IMG/VR virus record: IMGVR_UViG_3300007541_000130
Coordinates: 1-29,225 of that record
Source: a virus
Strand: one strand, 5' to 3'
DNA length: 29,225 nt
In this document: positions 1 to 6,666 of the stretch, piece after piece
Numbering within the stretch: the first letter of the stretch is position 1
Layout: each line of letters begins with the position of its first letter
The notes under the pieces: model-generated
Seen by the model: only the letters and a program-made list of their open reading frames with translations
Database searches by the model: none
What the model was told of the DNA's origin: nothing
Program-made: the position numbers and the translations under genes

Positions 1-242
1 CTGCATTTGTTCAAGACGCTATTGATGCAAGAACTTATGTTACTTCTGTAGGAGGAGCAACTTCTATTGCTGTCACACATAACTTAGGCACAAAGGATGT
101 AATTGTTCAGTTATATGACAACACGACTTTCGACACTGTATTAGCTGACGTAAATAGAAACTCGACATCTCAAGTTACATTGACTTTTGCATCAGCTCCT
201 AGTGCTGGAAACATACGCGTGTTAGTTTCAAAAATAATATAA
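1..242 (+). CDS. Tail fibre or receptor-binding structural protein, C-terminal end (5' truncated)
   Basis: This gene enters from the left edge. Reading from base 3 gives 79 residues ending at TAA (240-242), so the start is outside the window. The visible part is a Ser/Thr/Val-rich beta-strand segment containing VTHNLGTKDVIVQLYD and ending in NIRVLVSKII. From memory, this HNLGTKDV...DVxR...IRVLV pattern is a common last domain of phage fibre and other virion surface proteins, where it probably forms a small beta-sandwich cap. The neighbours are two further adhesin-like proteins, which supports a role in host attachment at the outside of the virion. The family call rests on pattern recognition only. 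The length of the whole protein and its N-terminal anchor cannot be judged here. Confidence 0.7.
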   Translation, partial: AFVQDAIDARTYVTSVGGATSIAVTHNLGTKDVIVQLYDNTTFDTVLADVNRNSTSQVTLTFASAPSAGNIRVLVSKII

Positions 243-263
243 TGTAATATTAAATTGAGTTAA

Positions 264-617
264 ATGCTTGTAAAGACAGACTTAGAGGTTGAGGGCTCAA
301 TAACATCTACATCGTTAAATGCTATTGAGGATACTCCGACTACAACAATAACGCTCGATAGACCATGGGGCAGACACAGCAATATGGATACGGCTAACTC
401 AAACTCTGCTTTCACAATCGCATCTAACCCTGTTGTAGGAGGCACTTGTATAATGAAGATTAACAGAGCTACAGAGCCAACAGTAAGTAATCCAGACGCA
501 ACATCAGCTAGAAAACTTGCTGGATCAGCGACATTTGCCGCAAGTACAGATATGTATCTTGTTGTAACTTGGATGGGAACTAATAGAAAAGCTGATTACT
601 TTTTTCTAGAGATATGA
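264..617 (+). CDS. Putative tail-fibre-associated beta-structured protein
   Basis: The gene encodes 117 residues, starting at an ATG 21 bases after the previous stop, and its TGA overlaps the next start (ATGA). The N-terminus MLVKTDLEVEGSITSTSLN resembles the short beta-strand lead-in seen at the start of many phage fibre proteins. The rest is rich in Ser, Thr, Ala and Asn with alternating hydrophobic strands and no Lys-rich or catalytic motif. The position between a fibre C-terminus and a glycine-hinged adhesin suggests a virion surface or fibre accessory protein. No enzyme motif, signal peptide or membrane segment is visible. The function is inferred from composition and neighbours, and it could also be a decoration or baseplate-like protein. 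Confidence 0.55.
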   Translation: MLVKTDLEVEGSITSTSLNAIEDTPTTTITLDRPWGRHSNMDTANSNSAFTIASNPVVGGTCIMKINRATEPTVSNPDATSARKLAGSATFAASTDMYLVVTWMGTNRKADYFFLEI

Positions 618-1315
618 TTAATATAAACCCTTGGAGATTACTTATGCAACAGGCTGCCGCAGGTGGTGGTGGGGGTCCTATTACACTTGTAACAACTGGC
701 TTTCAAAGGTCTACGTCAAGTACTCAGCAAATGACCATTTCAGGTATTCAAAGTGGCGATTTTATATTAGTCTCAAGAGCATCTGATACATACGTTGCTA
801 ATGACCCGCCAAATATGACTTTAGGACATACAACGGGAATTTCTTATACAAATGTAAGAGCGGGTTGGTATTATGCATTTTCTTCAGGAACTTCATTTAC
901 CGCAACTGTTGATGGCGACCCATCTGCAAACAGTTATAGGGTTATTTGGGTATATAGCGTATGGAGAAATGTAAATCAATCAAATCCAATCAATACTTGG
1001 GCGTTCTCATATTCAGGGTCAAATGGTATTCCTAATCCACCTTCAATCACTACAGATGTTGATGGATGTATGATAGTACCAATGATGATGTTGGATGATG
1101 ATGATATTCAAGATATAACCGCTCCAAGTGGATATGATTTAGCAATATCTACCGCTACAAGAGACCAAGTTTACACGGCAAGTGGTGCAACAAATGCACA
1201 CGCTTACCTGCTTCAATCAAGTGCAGGAAGTATTGACCCCGGCACATTCGGAAGTTCAAGCGTAACATTGGATGACCAATGGGCGGCTTACACAATAGCA
1301 TTAGAACCAGCATAA
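614..1315 (+). CDS. Putative adhesin / receptor-binding protein with poly-Gly hinge
   Basis: The gene encodes 233 residues and starts in an ATGA overlap with the previous stop. A short N-terminal part (MININPWRLLMQQAAA) is followed by five consecutive glycines at about residues 17-21. After that comes a beta-rich, Ser/Thr/Tyr-rich domain with several Trp residues (RAGWYYAFSS, WVYSVWRNVNQSNPINTW) and a central acidic run LDDDD. A glycine hinge leading into a jelly-roll-like domain is typical of phage adhesins that sit at fibre tips. The Trp and Asp content is compatible with sugar binding, but no catalytic residues can be assigned. The neighbours on the left are fibre-like, so a receptor-binding role is the best guess. 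The exact fold is not established from sequence alone. Confidence 0.55.
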   Translation: MININPWRLLMQQAAAGGGGGPITLVTTGFQRSTSSTQQMTISGIQSGDFILVSRASDTYVANDPPNMTLGHTTGISYTNVRAGWYYAFSSGTSFTATVDGDPSANSYRVIWVYSVWRNVNQSNPINTWAFSYSGSNGIPNPPSITTDVDGCMIVPMMMLDDDDIQDITAPSGYDLAISTATRDQVYTASGATNAHAYLLQSSAGSIDPGTFGSSSVTLDDQWAAYTIALEPA

Positions 1316-1332
1316 TAAAAAAAAACAATAAT

Positions 1333-1734
1333 ATGTCACTAACTTTATCAGAACAATTAAAATTAATAGACGGAGATTTAGCTATCTCAACTAAGTCTTT
1401 TTTCGATTTATCAAGACAAGCTGTCTTAGATTCTTGCGCGACATTTCAAGCGAGTCACAAGGTAACAGACCCAGCTGTTAACGCGCATGCTCATGATTAT
1501 GTGTTAAAAATGAAATCTTTGATTTCTAGGTTTTTTAGAAACGATTTTTCTGTAATAGAACAGATATCCAGGATGATTGCTTCTAACATAGGAGCGTCTA
1601 CTGTAACTTATGATGAATTATCCTTGTATACTGAAGCTCAGTTAATGAATTTAATAAAAGACAACACGTATGCTGCAATGGAAAATATAGCTACCATATG
1701 TCACGAAGAAAAAAGCGCATATAATTATCTATAA
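1333..1734 (+). CDS. Hypothetical phage protein (133 aa), mostly helical
   Basis: I chose the ATG at 1333, which follows an A-rich leader, over an in-frame ATG at 1279 that would overlap the preceding adhesin gene by 37 bases. The protein begins MSLTLSEQLKLIDGDLA and looks mostly alpha-helical, with several His and Cys residues spread along it (DSCATFQASH, NAHAHDY, TICHEEKS). No known motif, signal peptide or membrane segment is visible. It lies between the attachment cluster and a coiled-coil protein. I do not recognise the family. The arrangement of His and Cys residues could in principle bind a metal, but the spacing matches no standard zinc finger. Confidence 0.6.
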   Translation: MSLTLSEQLKLIDGDLAISTKSFFDLSRQAVLDSCATFQASHKVTDPAVNAHAHDYVLKMKSLISRFFRNDFSVIEQISRMIASNIGASTVTYDELSLYTEAQLMNLIKDNTYAAMENIATICHEEKSAYNYL

Positions 1735-1758
1735 ACAATAACTTAATTTTATTTTATC

Positions 1759-2013
1759 ATGTCAAAAAAAGAAACAAAATTGAAAAATCAAAAAATTAGC
1801 GACAAACATTACAACGACCTCAAGTCTTTATTAGATGATTTGTCAAAAGTTCAATCTCAAATTGGAGTGTTAGAGACTAGCAAGCATGAATTGCTTCATG
1901 AAGTTTCGGTTTTAAAAGTAAAGTTGTCAGAGCTTCAAGTTGAATTGAAAGAAGATTACGGGGACATAATTATAGATGTTTCAGATGGATCTTACACTAC
2001 AAAGGAACAGTAA
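1759..2013 (+). CDS. Small coiled-coil phage protein (84 aa)
   Basis: The protein begins MSKKETKLKNQKISDKHY and then forms an amphipathic helix with a heptad-like pattern of Leu, Val and Ile from about residue 20 to 65 (LLDDLSKVQSQIGVLETSK, VSVLKVKLSELQVELKE). It ends in a short strand-like tail, YGDIIIDVSDGSYT. A long helix followed by the [IV]DxxDGSY tail is a pattern I associate with small conserved proteins of Bacteroidota phages, but I know no function for it. The coiled coil predicts self-association or binding to another helical protein. It is in line with the genes on both sides and separated by short gaps, so co-transcription is likely. Confidence 0.6.
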   Translation: MSKKETKLKNQKISDKHYNDLKSLLDDLSKVQSQIGVLETSKHELLHEVSVLKVKLSELQVELKEDYGDIIIDVSDGSYTTKEQ

Positions 2014-2031
2014 TTATTAATTTTTTAACCA

Positions 2032-2316
2032 ATGACCTATTTTTACCAAATATACACCAAGTCACAGGGTGACGAAGTTATAAATGAAGAAAGTAAAAAA
2101 ATTTGGGAGCAGAAGATAAATAAAAAGAATTGGAGAATCGTTCAACTTCCAAATGGATATTATCAATCGGAATACCTTTATGATGGAAGGTGGATTGATG
2201 TAACGAGGAGATCGACTATAGACGCTTGTGAGAAGGCTATAAACGAATCTATTGATTATTACAAGAAGAAGTTAGAACCAGCAAAGTTACCAATAGTAGT
2301 AAAAACATTTGAATAA
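2032..2316 (+). CDS. Hypothetical phage protein (94 aa)
   Basis: This is a small, basic protein. The visible parts are an N-terminal strand (MTYFYQIYTKSQGDE), a Trp-containing segment (KKIWEQKINKKNWRIVQ), an aromatic beta-hairpin-like stretch (LPNGYYQSEYLYDGRWIDV) and a C-terminal Lys-rich helix. Nothing catalytic is visible. The NGYYQSEY...DGRW part suggests a compact beta-sheet with exposed aromatics. The gene ends 22 bases before groEL and may be in the same transcript. I do not recognise the family and assign no role. Confidence 0.55.
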   Translation: MTYFYQIYTKSQGDEVINEESKKIWEQKINKKNWRIVQLPNGYYQSEYLYDGRWIDVTRRSTIDACEKAINESIDYYKKKLEPAKLPIVVKTFE

Positions 2317-2338
2317 AGTTAATTTCAAATTTAATTAA

Positions 2339-3910
2339 ATGGAATATAATAACCCTAGTGAGATAGTTAAAGATCTGACTTTCGATAAAGAAGCAGCAGA
2401 TAAAATAATGGAGGGAGTGAGGAAGCTGACGCAAGCCGTCGGCTCCACTCTCGGTGCATCTGGAAAATGCGTTATATATGAAGATGCTTTAGGCAAGCCG
2501 GTAATAACAAAAGATGGCGTTACGGTTGCAGAGAGCGTTGTTCTTATAGATCCAGTAGAAAATATGGGAGCTACACTTATTAAGGAAGCTGCAAGAAATA
2601 CAGTTAAGCAAGCTGGGGATGGAACTACCACAGCTACAGTTTTAGCATACTCTATATTAAGGAGTCTTAGAGAGAGTAACATTGAGTTTAGAGAGCTTAA
2701 AGATGGAGTAAATAGCGCTCTTGAGAAAGTTTTAAAGTATATCGACTCAATAAAGAAAGATGTTACCGATGAAAATATAGAGGATGTTGCCACTATATCT
2801 ACAAACAATGATAGTGAGCTTGGACGTATGATAGCTGAAGCTTACAGATTTGCTGGAAAAAATGGTGTTGTTTTAATGGAGGAGTCTGAGAATGAAAAGA
2901 CTTATGTTGATTTTCAGAAGGGGGTTAATTTTGACTCTGGATTAAAATCACAACATCTTGCCACAAATGAAGAGAGTGATAAATGTGAATTGGACAATCC
3001 ATATGTTTTGATAAGTAATTCTCCAATTGAAAGTATAAGGAAGATTCAGGGAATTCTTGAGTTTGTGATTAAGGAGAAAAGAAGTCTTTTGATTATAGGA
3101 GAGTTGGCTCAGCAACCTATGTCTGCGTTATTAATGAATAAAGTAAAAGGCAATATAAAAGTTAATATTGTTGATTTGCCTGGCTTTGGCCCGACAAAAA
3201 TGGACACTCTACATGACTTAGCTTTATTGACTGGCGCTAAATTGATAGACGAGTCTCTGGGAGATGATATGGAAATAATGGATTATTCGGTGTTAGGTAC
3301 AGCATCAAAGTCGGTAACAGACAGCAAGAGTACTGTGCTTAAAATTGAAGATGATGTTTTTGGACTGGACGACAGGATTAAATCTGTTGAAGATAAGATA
3401 TCAAAAGAAGAAAATCCATTTATAAAAAAGAAATTAGAGCAAAGATTATCAATGCTTAACGGTTCTTTATCTGTTGTAAAAGTAGGAGCGCAAAGCAAGG
3501 TTGAGCTAAAGGAGAAGAAAGACAGGGTTGAAGATGCAATATACGCTGTTAAGGCCGCTCTTCAAGAAGGAATTGTTCCTGGCGGAGGGGTAGCTTTATT
3601 GAACGCATTTCATAAAGTTAAACCAAAATCTGACGCTGAAAAAGTTCTTTTGAAATCTATAACATACCCTAGTGCTAGAATTTTAATGAATGCAGGAATA
3701 CAGGTTCCTGCATGGGATGAAATAAGCAAGGCTGGATACGGGGTAGACGTTACTACAGGAAAGACAGTTAATATGATTAAAGCTGGGATAATCGATCCGG
3801 TTTTGGTTACTAAAACAGCTTTAAAAAATGCCGTTAGTGTCGCTCTTACTATAATGTCAGCGGATTGTGTTATATCAAATAAAAGAATAGGAGATGCAAG
3901 CGATAAATGA
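2339..3910 (+). CDS. groEL: Phage-encoded GroEL (Hsp60) chaperonin
   Basis: The product is 523 residues and aligns with bacterial GroEL end to end. Visible landmarks are the equatorial ATP site: TLGASGK (37-43), ITKDGVTVA (D59, the counterpart of E. coli D52) and GDGTTTATVLA with D94 (counterpart of D87). The apical domain has LLIIGE and VDLPGFGPTKMDTLHDLAL. The returning part has RVEDAIYAVKAAL, where D399 matches the ATPase residue D398, then VPGGGVALL. The E. coli-type GGM-repeat tail is missing; the protein ends SNKRIGDASDK. The key ATPase residues are intact, so it should be active as a foldase. It overlaps the groES start by 17 bases, giving the order EL-ES, the reverse of the bacterial operon. 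The likely clients are capsid, fibre or hub proteins; this is inferred from position. The call is very secure, while ring state and partner choice are unknown. Confidence 0.97.
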   Translation: MEYNNPSEIVKDLTFDKEAADKIMEGVRKLTQAVGSTLGASGKCVIYEDALGKPVITKDGVTVAESVVLIDPVENMGATLIKEAARNTVKQAGDGTTTATVLAYSILRSLRESNIEFRELKDGVNSALEKVLKYIDSIKKDVTDENIEDVATISTNNDSELGRMIAEAYRFAGKNGVVLMEESENEKTYVDFQKGVNFDSGLKSQHLATNEESDKCELDNPYVLISNSPIESIRKIQGILEFVIKEKRSLLIIGELAQQPMSALLMNKVKGNIKVNIVDLPGFGPTKMDTLHDLALLTGAKLIDESLGDDMEIMDYSVLGTASKSVTDSKSTVLKIEDDVFGLDDRIKSVEDKISKEENPFIKKKLEQRLSMLNGSLSVVKVGAQSKVELKEKKDRVEDAIYAVKAALQEGIVPGGGVALLNAFHKVKPKSDAEKVLLKSITYPSARILMNAGIQVPAWDEISKAGYGVDVTTGKTVNMIKAGIIDPVLVTKTALKNAVSVALTIMSADCVISNKRIGDASDK

Positions 3911-4151
3911 TTATGTGGTTATTCTTCCAATAAAAGAAGAGCCTAAGAATGTTGGTGGTTTTCTTATAACAGAGTCTATAAATAAAGACATAAGGTACTT
4001 TAAGGCGAAAATTATTAGCGTTGGTAATTTAACTCAAGGATTAGAAAAGGATAAAATTATATATTATGACAAGCACGCTGGCCATTCTATTTCTTTTGAT
4101 GGTAATTGGTATTCTGTTATCAGACAGAGAGATATAGTATTAGTAGAATGA
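3894..4151 (+). CDS. groES: Phage-encoded GroES (Hsp10) cochaperonin
   Basis: This 85-residue protein follows the GroES plan: an N-terminal strand NDYVVILPIKEEP, a mobile loop with GGFLITES (compare GGIVL of E. coli, the part that binds the GroEL apical domain), a central AKIISVGNLT strand (like GEVLAVGNG), a KDKIIYY segment (like VGDIVIF) and a C-terminal RQRDIVLVE (like ESDILAIVE). The start ATG at 3894 lies inside the groEL reading frame, preceded by AGGAG. The two genes are therefore translationally coupled. The protein is slightly shorter than the usual 95-100 residues, with a short roof region. It should cap the phage GroEL, the host GroEL, or both. Its own stop overlaps the next start (ATGA). 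Confidence 0.9.
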   Translation: MQAINDYVVILPIKEEPKNVGGFLITESINKDIRYFKAKIISVGNLTQGLEKDKIIYYDKHAGHSISFDGNWYSVIRQRDIVLVE

Positions 4152-4588
4152 ATATAAGCGCTAGTGATTTAAGGGATCTAAAATTCTTAAAATACTATAG
4201 GCTTGTTCGCAGATGGGCTTCAAAAACTTATGACTTAACAGAAGGAGAGCTTGAGTTATTGATATATCTTGACGCTCTTGAGCGATTCACATTGAAAGAT
4301 TTTAAAGAAGGTTCTTACATATATTCCTGGGATAAACACAGATGGTCTAAGTTTAAAAATGAAGGATGGGTTGTTGTATGGAGATCTGCTGATAGGAAGT
4401 CTGGAAAATACAACATATACACAGTATCTTTAAAAACAAAGATGCTTATAACTAGAATATACAAAATACTACTTGGTCAAGAAGATTTGCCTACGTCTAG
4501 GGTTAATGTTTTCTACGAAAACAAAACATATACTGATAAGGTAATGAATAAATCAATGGACGATATGTTAAAAGATAAAAATAGATAA
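4148..4588 (+). CDS. Winged-helix (MarR-like) DNA-binding protein
   Basis: I chose the ATG at 4148, which overlaps the groES stop as ATGA, giving 146 residues; an in-frame ATG at 4106 would extend deep into groES. The protein has a helical start with LKYYRLVRRWASKTYDLTE, a likely recognition helix around SWDKHRWSKFKNEG, then a wing-like WVVVWRSADRKSGKYNIY and SLKTKMLITRIYKILLGQE. This order (helices, basic recognition helix, beta wing with KxxxK) matches MarR-type winged-helix proteins. It is a candidate regulator of late or structural genes, or a DNA-binding accessory factor. The place between groES and the lysis and packaging genes does not say which. The fold call is moderately sure; targets are unknown. 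Confidence 0.6.
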   Translation: MNISASDLRDLKFLKYYRLVRRWASKTYDLTEGELELLIYLDALERFTLKDFKEGSYIYSWDKHRWSKFKNEGWVVVWRSADRKSGKYNIYTVSLKTKMLITRIYKILLGQEDLPTSRVNVFYENKTYTDKVMNKSMDDMLKDKNR

Positions 4589-4590
4589 TC

Positions 4591-4689
4591 ATGATGTACA
4601 ACAAGAAAACTTCAAGCTCAAAATCAAAAACCAAAAAATGCAGCAAGTGTGGTAAGCCAATGACAAAGAATCATAAATGTGGTAAGTGA
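4591..4689 (+). CDS. Tiny zinc-ribbon-like peptide (32 aa)
   Basis: This short gene encodes 32 residues starting MMYNKKTSSSKSKTKKCS. It contains CSKCGKP followed by NHKCGK, giving a C-x2-C...H-x-C arrangement (C17, C20, H28, C30) that could hold one zinc ion. The N-terminal half is made of Lys and Ser. It begins two bases after the previous stop, and its TGA overlaps the ATG of the next gene (TGATG). That tight packing supports real translation, although length alone would not. A nucleic-acid-binding or protein-binding zinc knuckle is plausible; no function is known to me. Confidence 0.5.
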   Translation: MMYNKKTSSSKSKTKKCSKCGKPMTKNHKCGK

Positions 4690-4988
4690 TGGCTGGAAAA
4701 GTAGATAAGAAGAATATGCCGTGTAACAAGCCTAGAGCTAGCACCAGGCCTGGAAAGAAAAAAATGGTTAAAGCTTGCAGCGGAGGAACAGAAAAGATAA
4801 TTCATTTTGGAGCAAAAGGCTACGGCCACAATTACTCTGATGCGGCTAGAAAAAGCTTCAAAGCAAGGCATAATTGCTCTGAAGCAAAAGATAAACTTAG
4901 TGCTAGATATTGGGCTTGTAAGAATTTATGGGCTGGAAAAGGTGGTTCAACCAAGTCAAGCCCTAAAAATAGAAAGGGTAAATATTAA
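4689..4988 (+). CDS. Conserved small basic phage protein (99 aa)
   Basis: I chose the ATG at 4689, overlapping the preceding stop, rather than the GTG one codon upstream. The protein is strongly basic (many Lys and Arg) and has a distinctive core: KKMVKACSGGTEKIIHFGA, KGYGHNYSDAARKSFKARH, then NCSEAKDKLSARYWACKNL and WAGKGGS. Four Cys and two His residues occur in the core. From memory this FGAKGYGHNYS...RKSF.ARH...YWACKNLWAG signature recurs as a small protein in many marine phage genomes, but I know of no established function. The high positive charge fits binding to DNA or RNA or packing inside the capsid. It sits among other small genes just before the holin. Confidence 0.65.
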   Translation: MAGKVDKKNMPCNKPRASTRPGKKKMVKACSGGTEKIIHFGAKGYGHNYSDAARKSFKARHNCSEAKDKLSARYWACKNLWAGKGGSTKSSPKNRKGKY

Positions 4989-4998
4989 AAATAATAAA

Positions 4999-5184
4999 AT
5001 GAAATCTAGAGGACTAGGAGATGACATAGAAAAAATCACAAAAGCTACTGGAATTAAAACTATGGTTGAGATTGTGGCTAACGGATTGAATATACCTTGC
5101 GGATGCTCAAGGAGACAGGAGCAATTAAACAAGCTAGTAAGTTACAAAAGGAGAAATGCCAAAAGACACAAAAAAGAAATTTAA
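4999..5184 (+). CDS. Small phage protein with CxC motif (61 aa)
   Basis: The start at 4999 follows an A-rich leader; an upstream in-frame ATG at 4807 would overlap most of the preceding gene in another frame and is rejected. The protein reads MKSRGLGDDIEKITKATGI, then KTMVEIVANGLNIPCGCSR and a basic end RRNAKRHKKEI. The GLGDxIEKITKATGIK part followed by CGC(x)RR and LNKL is a pattern I have seen in small proteins beside lysis or structural genes of Bacteroidota phages. Its function is unknown. Its 3' end overlaps the holin start by 29 bases, which suggests translational coupling with the holin. Confidence 0.6.
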   Translation: MKSRGLGDDIEKITKATGIKTMVEIVANGLNIPCGCSRRQEQLNKLVSYKRRNAKRHKKEI

Positions 5185-5623
5185 AGACACTAAGGTCGGC
5201 GGATTCTTATCGAGAAATGGCTCGTATATTGTAAGGGCTATTGGCGAATCTATTCCAGATAAAGGGCTGTTAGGTGTTGCCAAAAATCTAATAATGGATG
5301 ATAAAGATATGAGTGAGTCCGAAAAAAAAACAGCATTAAGCCTGCTTGATTTAGATGAAAAAGAACTAGATGATATAACAGCTAGGTGGGAGGCTGATTC
5401 TTCCGGGGACAATAAAATAGCTAAGATAGCTAGGCCAATAATAGTGCTGTATATGACTCTAGCAATGAGCGTTTATGTTGTTCTAGACTCAATAGGTTTG
5501 TTTTCTATGAAAGAAAGCTGGATAAATTTAATGGAAACTTTGTTGATTACTGTTTATGTGGCTTATTTTGGATCTAGAGGAATTGAAAAATATGGTGCAA
5601 TAAAGTCAAAACAAAGTAAATGA
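5156..5623 (+). CDS. Holin of the GTA_holin_3TM type
   Basis: This 155-residue protein has a soluble N-terminal half and a hydrophobic C-terminal half. A cytosolic helix region with ITARWEADSS (W78) leads to the hallmark RP motif (R93-P94) at the entry of the first membrane span (about 94-116). A second span lies at about 121-140 (LLITVYVAYFGSRGIEKY). This W...RP...FGxRxxEK plan matches the family of gene-transfer-agent release holins. In the inner membrane it would open holes to time host lysis. No endolysin is recognisable next to it, so the muralytic partner may be elsewhere in the genome. The start at 5156 has a clear AAGGAG upstream and lies inside the previous gene. Its stop overlaps the next start (ATGA). 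Confidence 0.75.
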   Translation: MPKDTKKKFKDTKVGGFLSRNGSYIVRAIGESIPDKGLLGVAKNLIMDDKDMSESEKKTALSLLDLDEKELDDITARWEADSSGDNKIAKIARPIIVLYMTLAMSVYVVLDSIGLFSMKESWINLMETLLITVYVAYFGSRGIEKYGAIKSKQSK

Positions 5624-5838
5624 ATTTAATTAGAAAAATTTCAATAGGAAGAGATTATAAGGACTCGGCTATGCATTATTCTGTCGGCCAAGAGGTATAT
5701 GGAGGTCATAAGATTTGCAATATAGTAGAGGAGGATGACAAATACAGAATATTTATATCGAAAAACAATGACGTGTTGCCGTGGAAGGATTTCAACAAGA
5801 ACATGGCTATTAGTATTGAATTTAATTTGGAATATTAG
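5620..5838 (+). CDS. Small conserved phage protein (72 aa), unknown role
   Basis: The ATG at 5620 overlaps the holin stop. The protein starts MNLIRKISIGRDYKDSAMHY, continues with VGQEVYGGHKICNIVEED and ends IEFNLEY. It looks like a single small beta-rich domain. The IGxDYK...MHYxVGQ pattern resembles small proteins that I associate with packaging-proximal regions of Bacteroidota phages; no function is known to me. The stop is TAG directly followed by TGA (TAGTGA), a tandem stop. The GTG used as the next start overlaps it by one base. It is probably part of the same transcript as the holin and terminase. Confidence 0.6.
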   Translation: MNLIRKISIGRDYKDSAMHYSVGQEVYGGHKICNIVEEDDKYRIFISKNNDVLPWKDFNKNMAISIEFNLEY

Positions 5839-6464
5839 TGAGGAGCTTATATAGTTTTATAATAAAACCAAAAAACGAAAGGTACGAAAATTCTAAGAAA
5901 ATAGGCGATAAAGATCTTATACTTAACACAGATATGCAGAATCATGAATATGTTAGTAGGATTGGAGTTGTATTGGAAACGCCTATAAATGTTAAAACCG
6001 GAATCAAAAAAGGAGATGAGGTTGTTCTTCATCACAATGTTTTCAGGAGGTTTTACGACATAAATGGCTTAGAGAAAAATTCAAAAAGCTATTTTGACGA
6101 AAAAGAGTATTTCGTTGATTCGGATCAAATATACATGTACAAGAGAAATGGTAAGTGGATGGCGGTTGACGGATATTGTTTTGTTAAGCCATTAATGAAC
6201 ATGGAAAAATTTAGCCTATCCACAAGTTCTGATTTGAAGGGAATAATAAAGTACATGGATAATGGATTGAAGAAAAATGGTATTAAATTAAATGATTTAG
6301 TTGGATTTGTTCCGGAAAGAGAGTATGTTTTTGTAGTAGAAAACGAAATTTTATACAGAGTTCCAACAAATTCTATTTGCATAAAATATGAATATCAAGG
6401 AGACGAAAAAGAATATAATCCAAGCTGGCTACAAGGCGGTAGAGGAGTTAATAAAAGTTGCTGA
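5838..6464 (+). CDS. Putative tandem GroES-like protein (208 aa)
   Basis: The frame opens with GTG at 5838, one base into the previous stop. The first half reads like a GroES barrel: LYSFIIKPKNE (strand 1), KKIGDKDLIL (mobile-loop place), YVSRIGVVLETP (like GEVLAVG), IKKGDEVVLHHNVF (like VKVGDIVIF) and FVDSDQIYMYKRNGK (like MSESDILAIVE). A second, more divergent copy follows: GYCFVKPL, LKGIIKYMDNGLK, IKLNDLVGFVPE, EYVFVVENEILYRV and NSICIKYEY. The match is by eye and the fold is an inference. Its presence 1.7 kb after true groES raises the idea of a second or adaptor cochaperonin. It could instead be a structural protein that shares the barrel. Its 3' end overlaps the next gene by 77 bases. 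Confidence 0.5.
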   Translation: MRSLYSFIIKPKNERYENSKKIGDKDLILNTDMQNHEYVSRIGVVLETPINVKTGIKKGDEVVLHHNVFRRFYDINGLEKNSKSYFDEKEYFVDSDQIYMYKRNGKWMAVDGYCFVKPLMNMEKFSLSTSSDLKGIIKYMDNGLKKNGIKLNDLVGFVPEREYVFVVENEILYRVPTNSICIKYEYQGDEKEYNPSWLQGGRGVNKSC

Positions 6465-6666
6465 GGAAAAGATAATAACAAATACCGATGACGACGTTAG
6501 CGCCGATAGACTAAAAAACGCAGCCGCTACAAAGAAATTGGCTATATTTGATGCTTTTGAGATATTGAACAGGATTGAGGAGGAAAAAGATAGGCTTGAC
6601 AACAAACCTAAAGAATTTGACGAAAGCAAGGTTTTTAAGGGTTTTGCAGAAAGGAGGTCTAAATGA
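6388..6666 (+). CDS. Putative small terminase subunit
   Basis: This 92-residue, mostly helical protein lies directly upstream of the large terminase, with stop and start overlapping (ATGATG). It has AGYKAVEELIKVAEEKI, then an acidic turn DDDVSADRLKNAAATKK, then FDAFEILNRIEEEK, and a basic end FKGFAERRSK. Two long helices separated by a turn fit the oligomerisation core of a small terminase, which recognises phage DNA and hands it to TerL. The position is the main support; no clear helix-turn-helix can be read. The start at 6388 lies inside the preceding gene, and a start further downstream cannot be excluded because the overlap is large. The alternative is a TerL accessory of unknown type. 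Confidence 0.5.
   Translation: MNIKETKKNIIQAGYKAVEELIKVAEEKIITNTDDDVSADRLKNAAATKKLAIFDAFEILNRIEEEKDRLDNKPKEFDESKVFKGFAERRSK

Noticed and set aside
614-1315. Diversity-generating retroelement target in the adhesin
   Set aside because: I saw no reverse transcriptase, no template repeat and no C-type lectin terminus in the window.
1279-1332. Upstream ATG for the 133-residue protein
   Set aside because: It would overlap the adhesin gene by 37 bases and add an unlikely MGGLHNSIRTSIIKKNN lead; the ATG at 1333 follows an A-rich leader.
2300-2340. Bacteroidota-type promoter (TTTG...TAnnTTTG) before groEL
   Set aside because: TTTG-like words occur, but the spacing and second box do not fit well, and AT-rich sequence gives many chance matches.
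2335-2808. 157-residue reverse-strand frame opposite groEL
   Set aside because: It lies wholly over a secure gene, has Ser/Leu-rich shadow composition, and no other gene in the window is on that strand.
4106-4147. Upstream start for the winged-helix gene
   Set aside because: It would overlap groES by 46 bases; the ATGA overlap at 4148 is the usual coupling seen in this window.
4807-4998. Longer form of the 61-residue CxC protein starting at 4807
   Set aside because: It would run in a second frame through most of the conserved 99-residue gene; the ATG at 4999 fits the local leader and the GLGDDIEK start.
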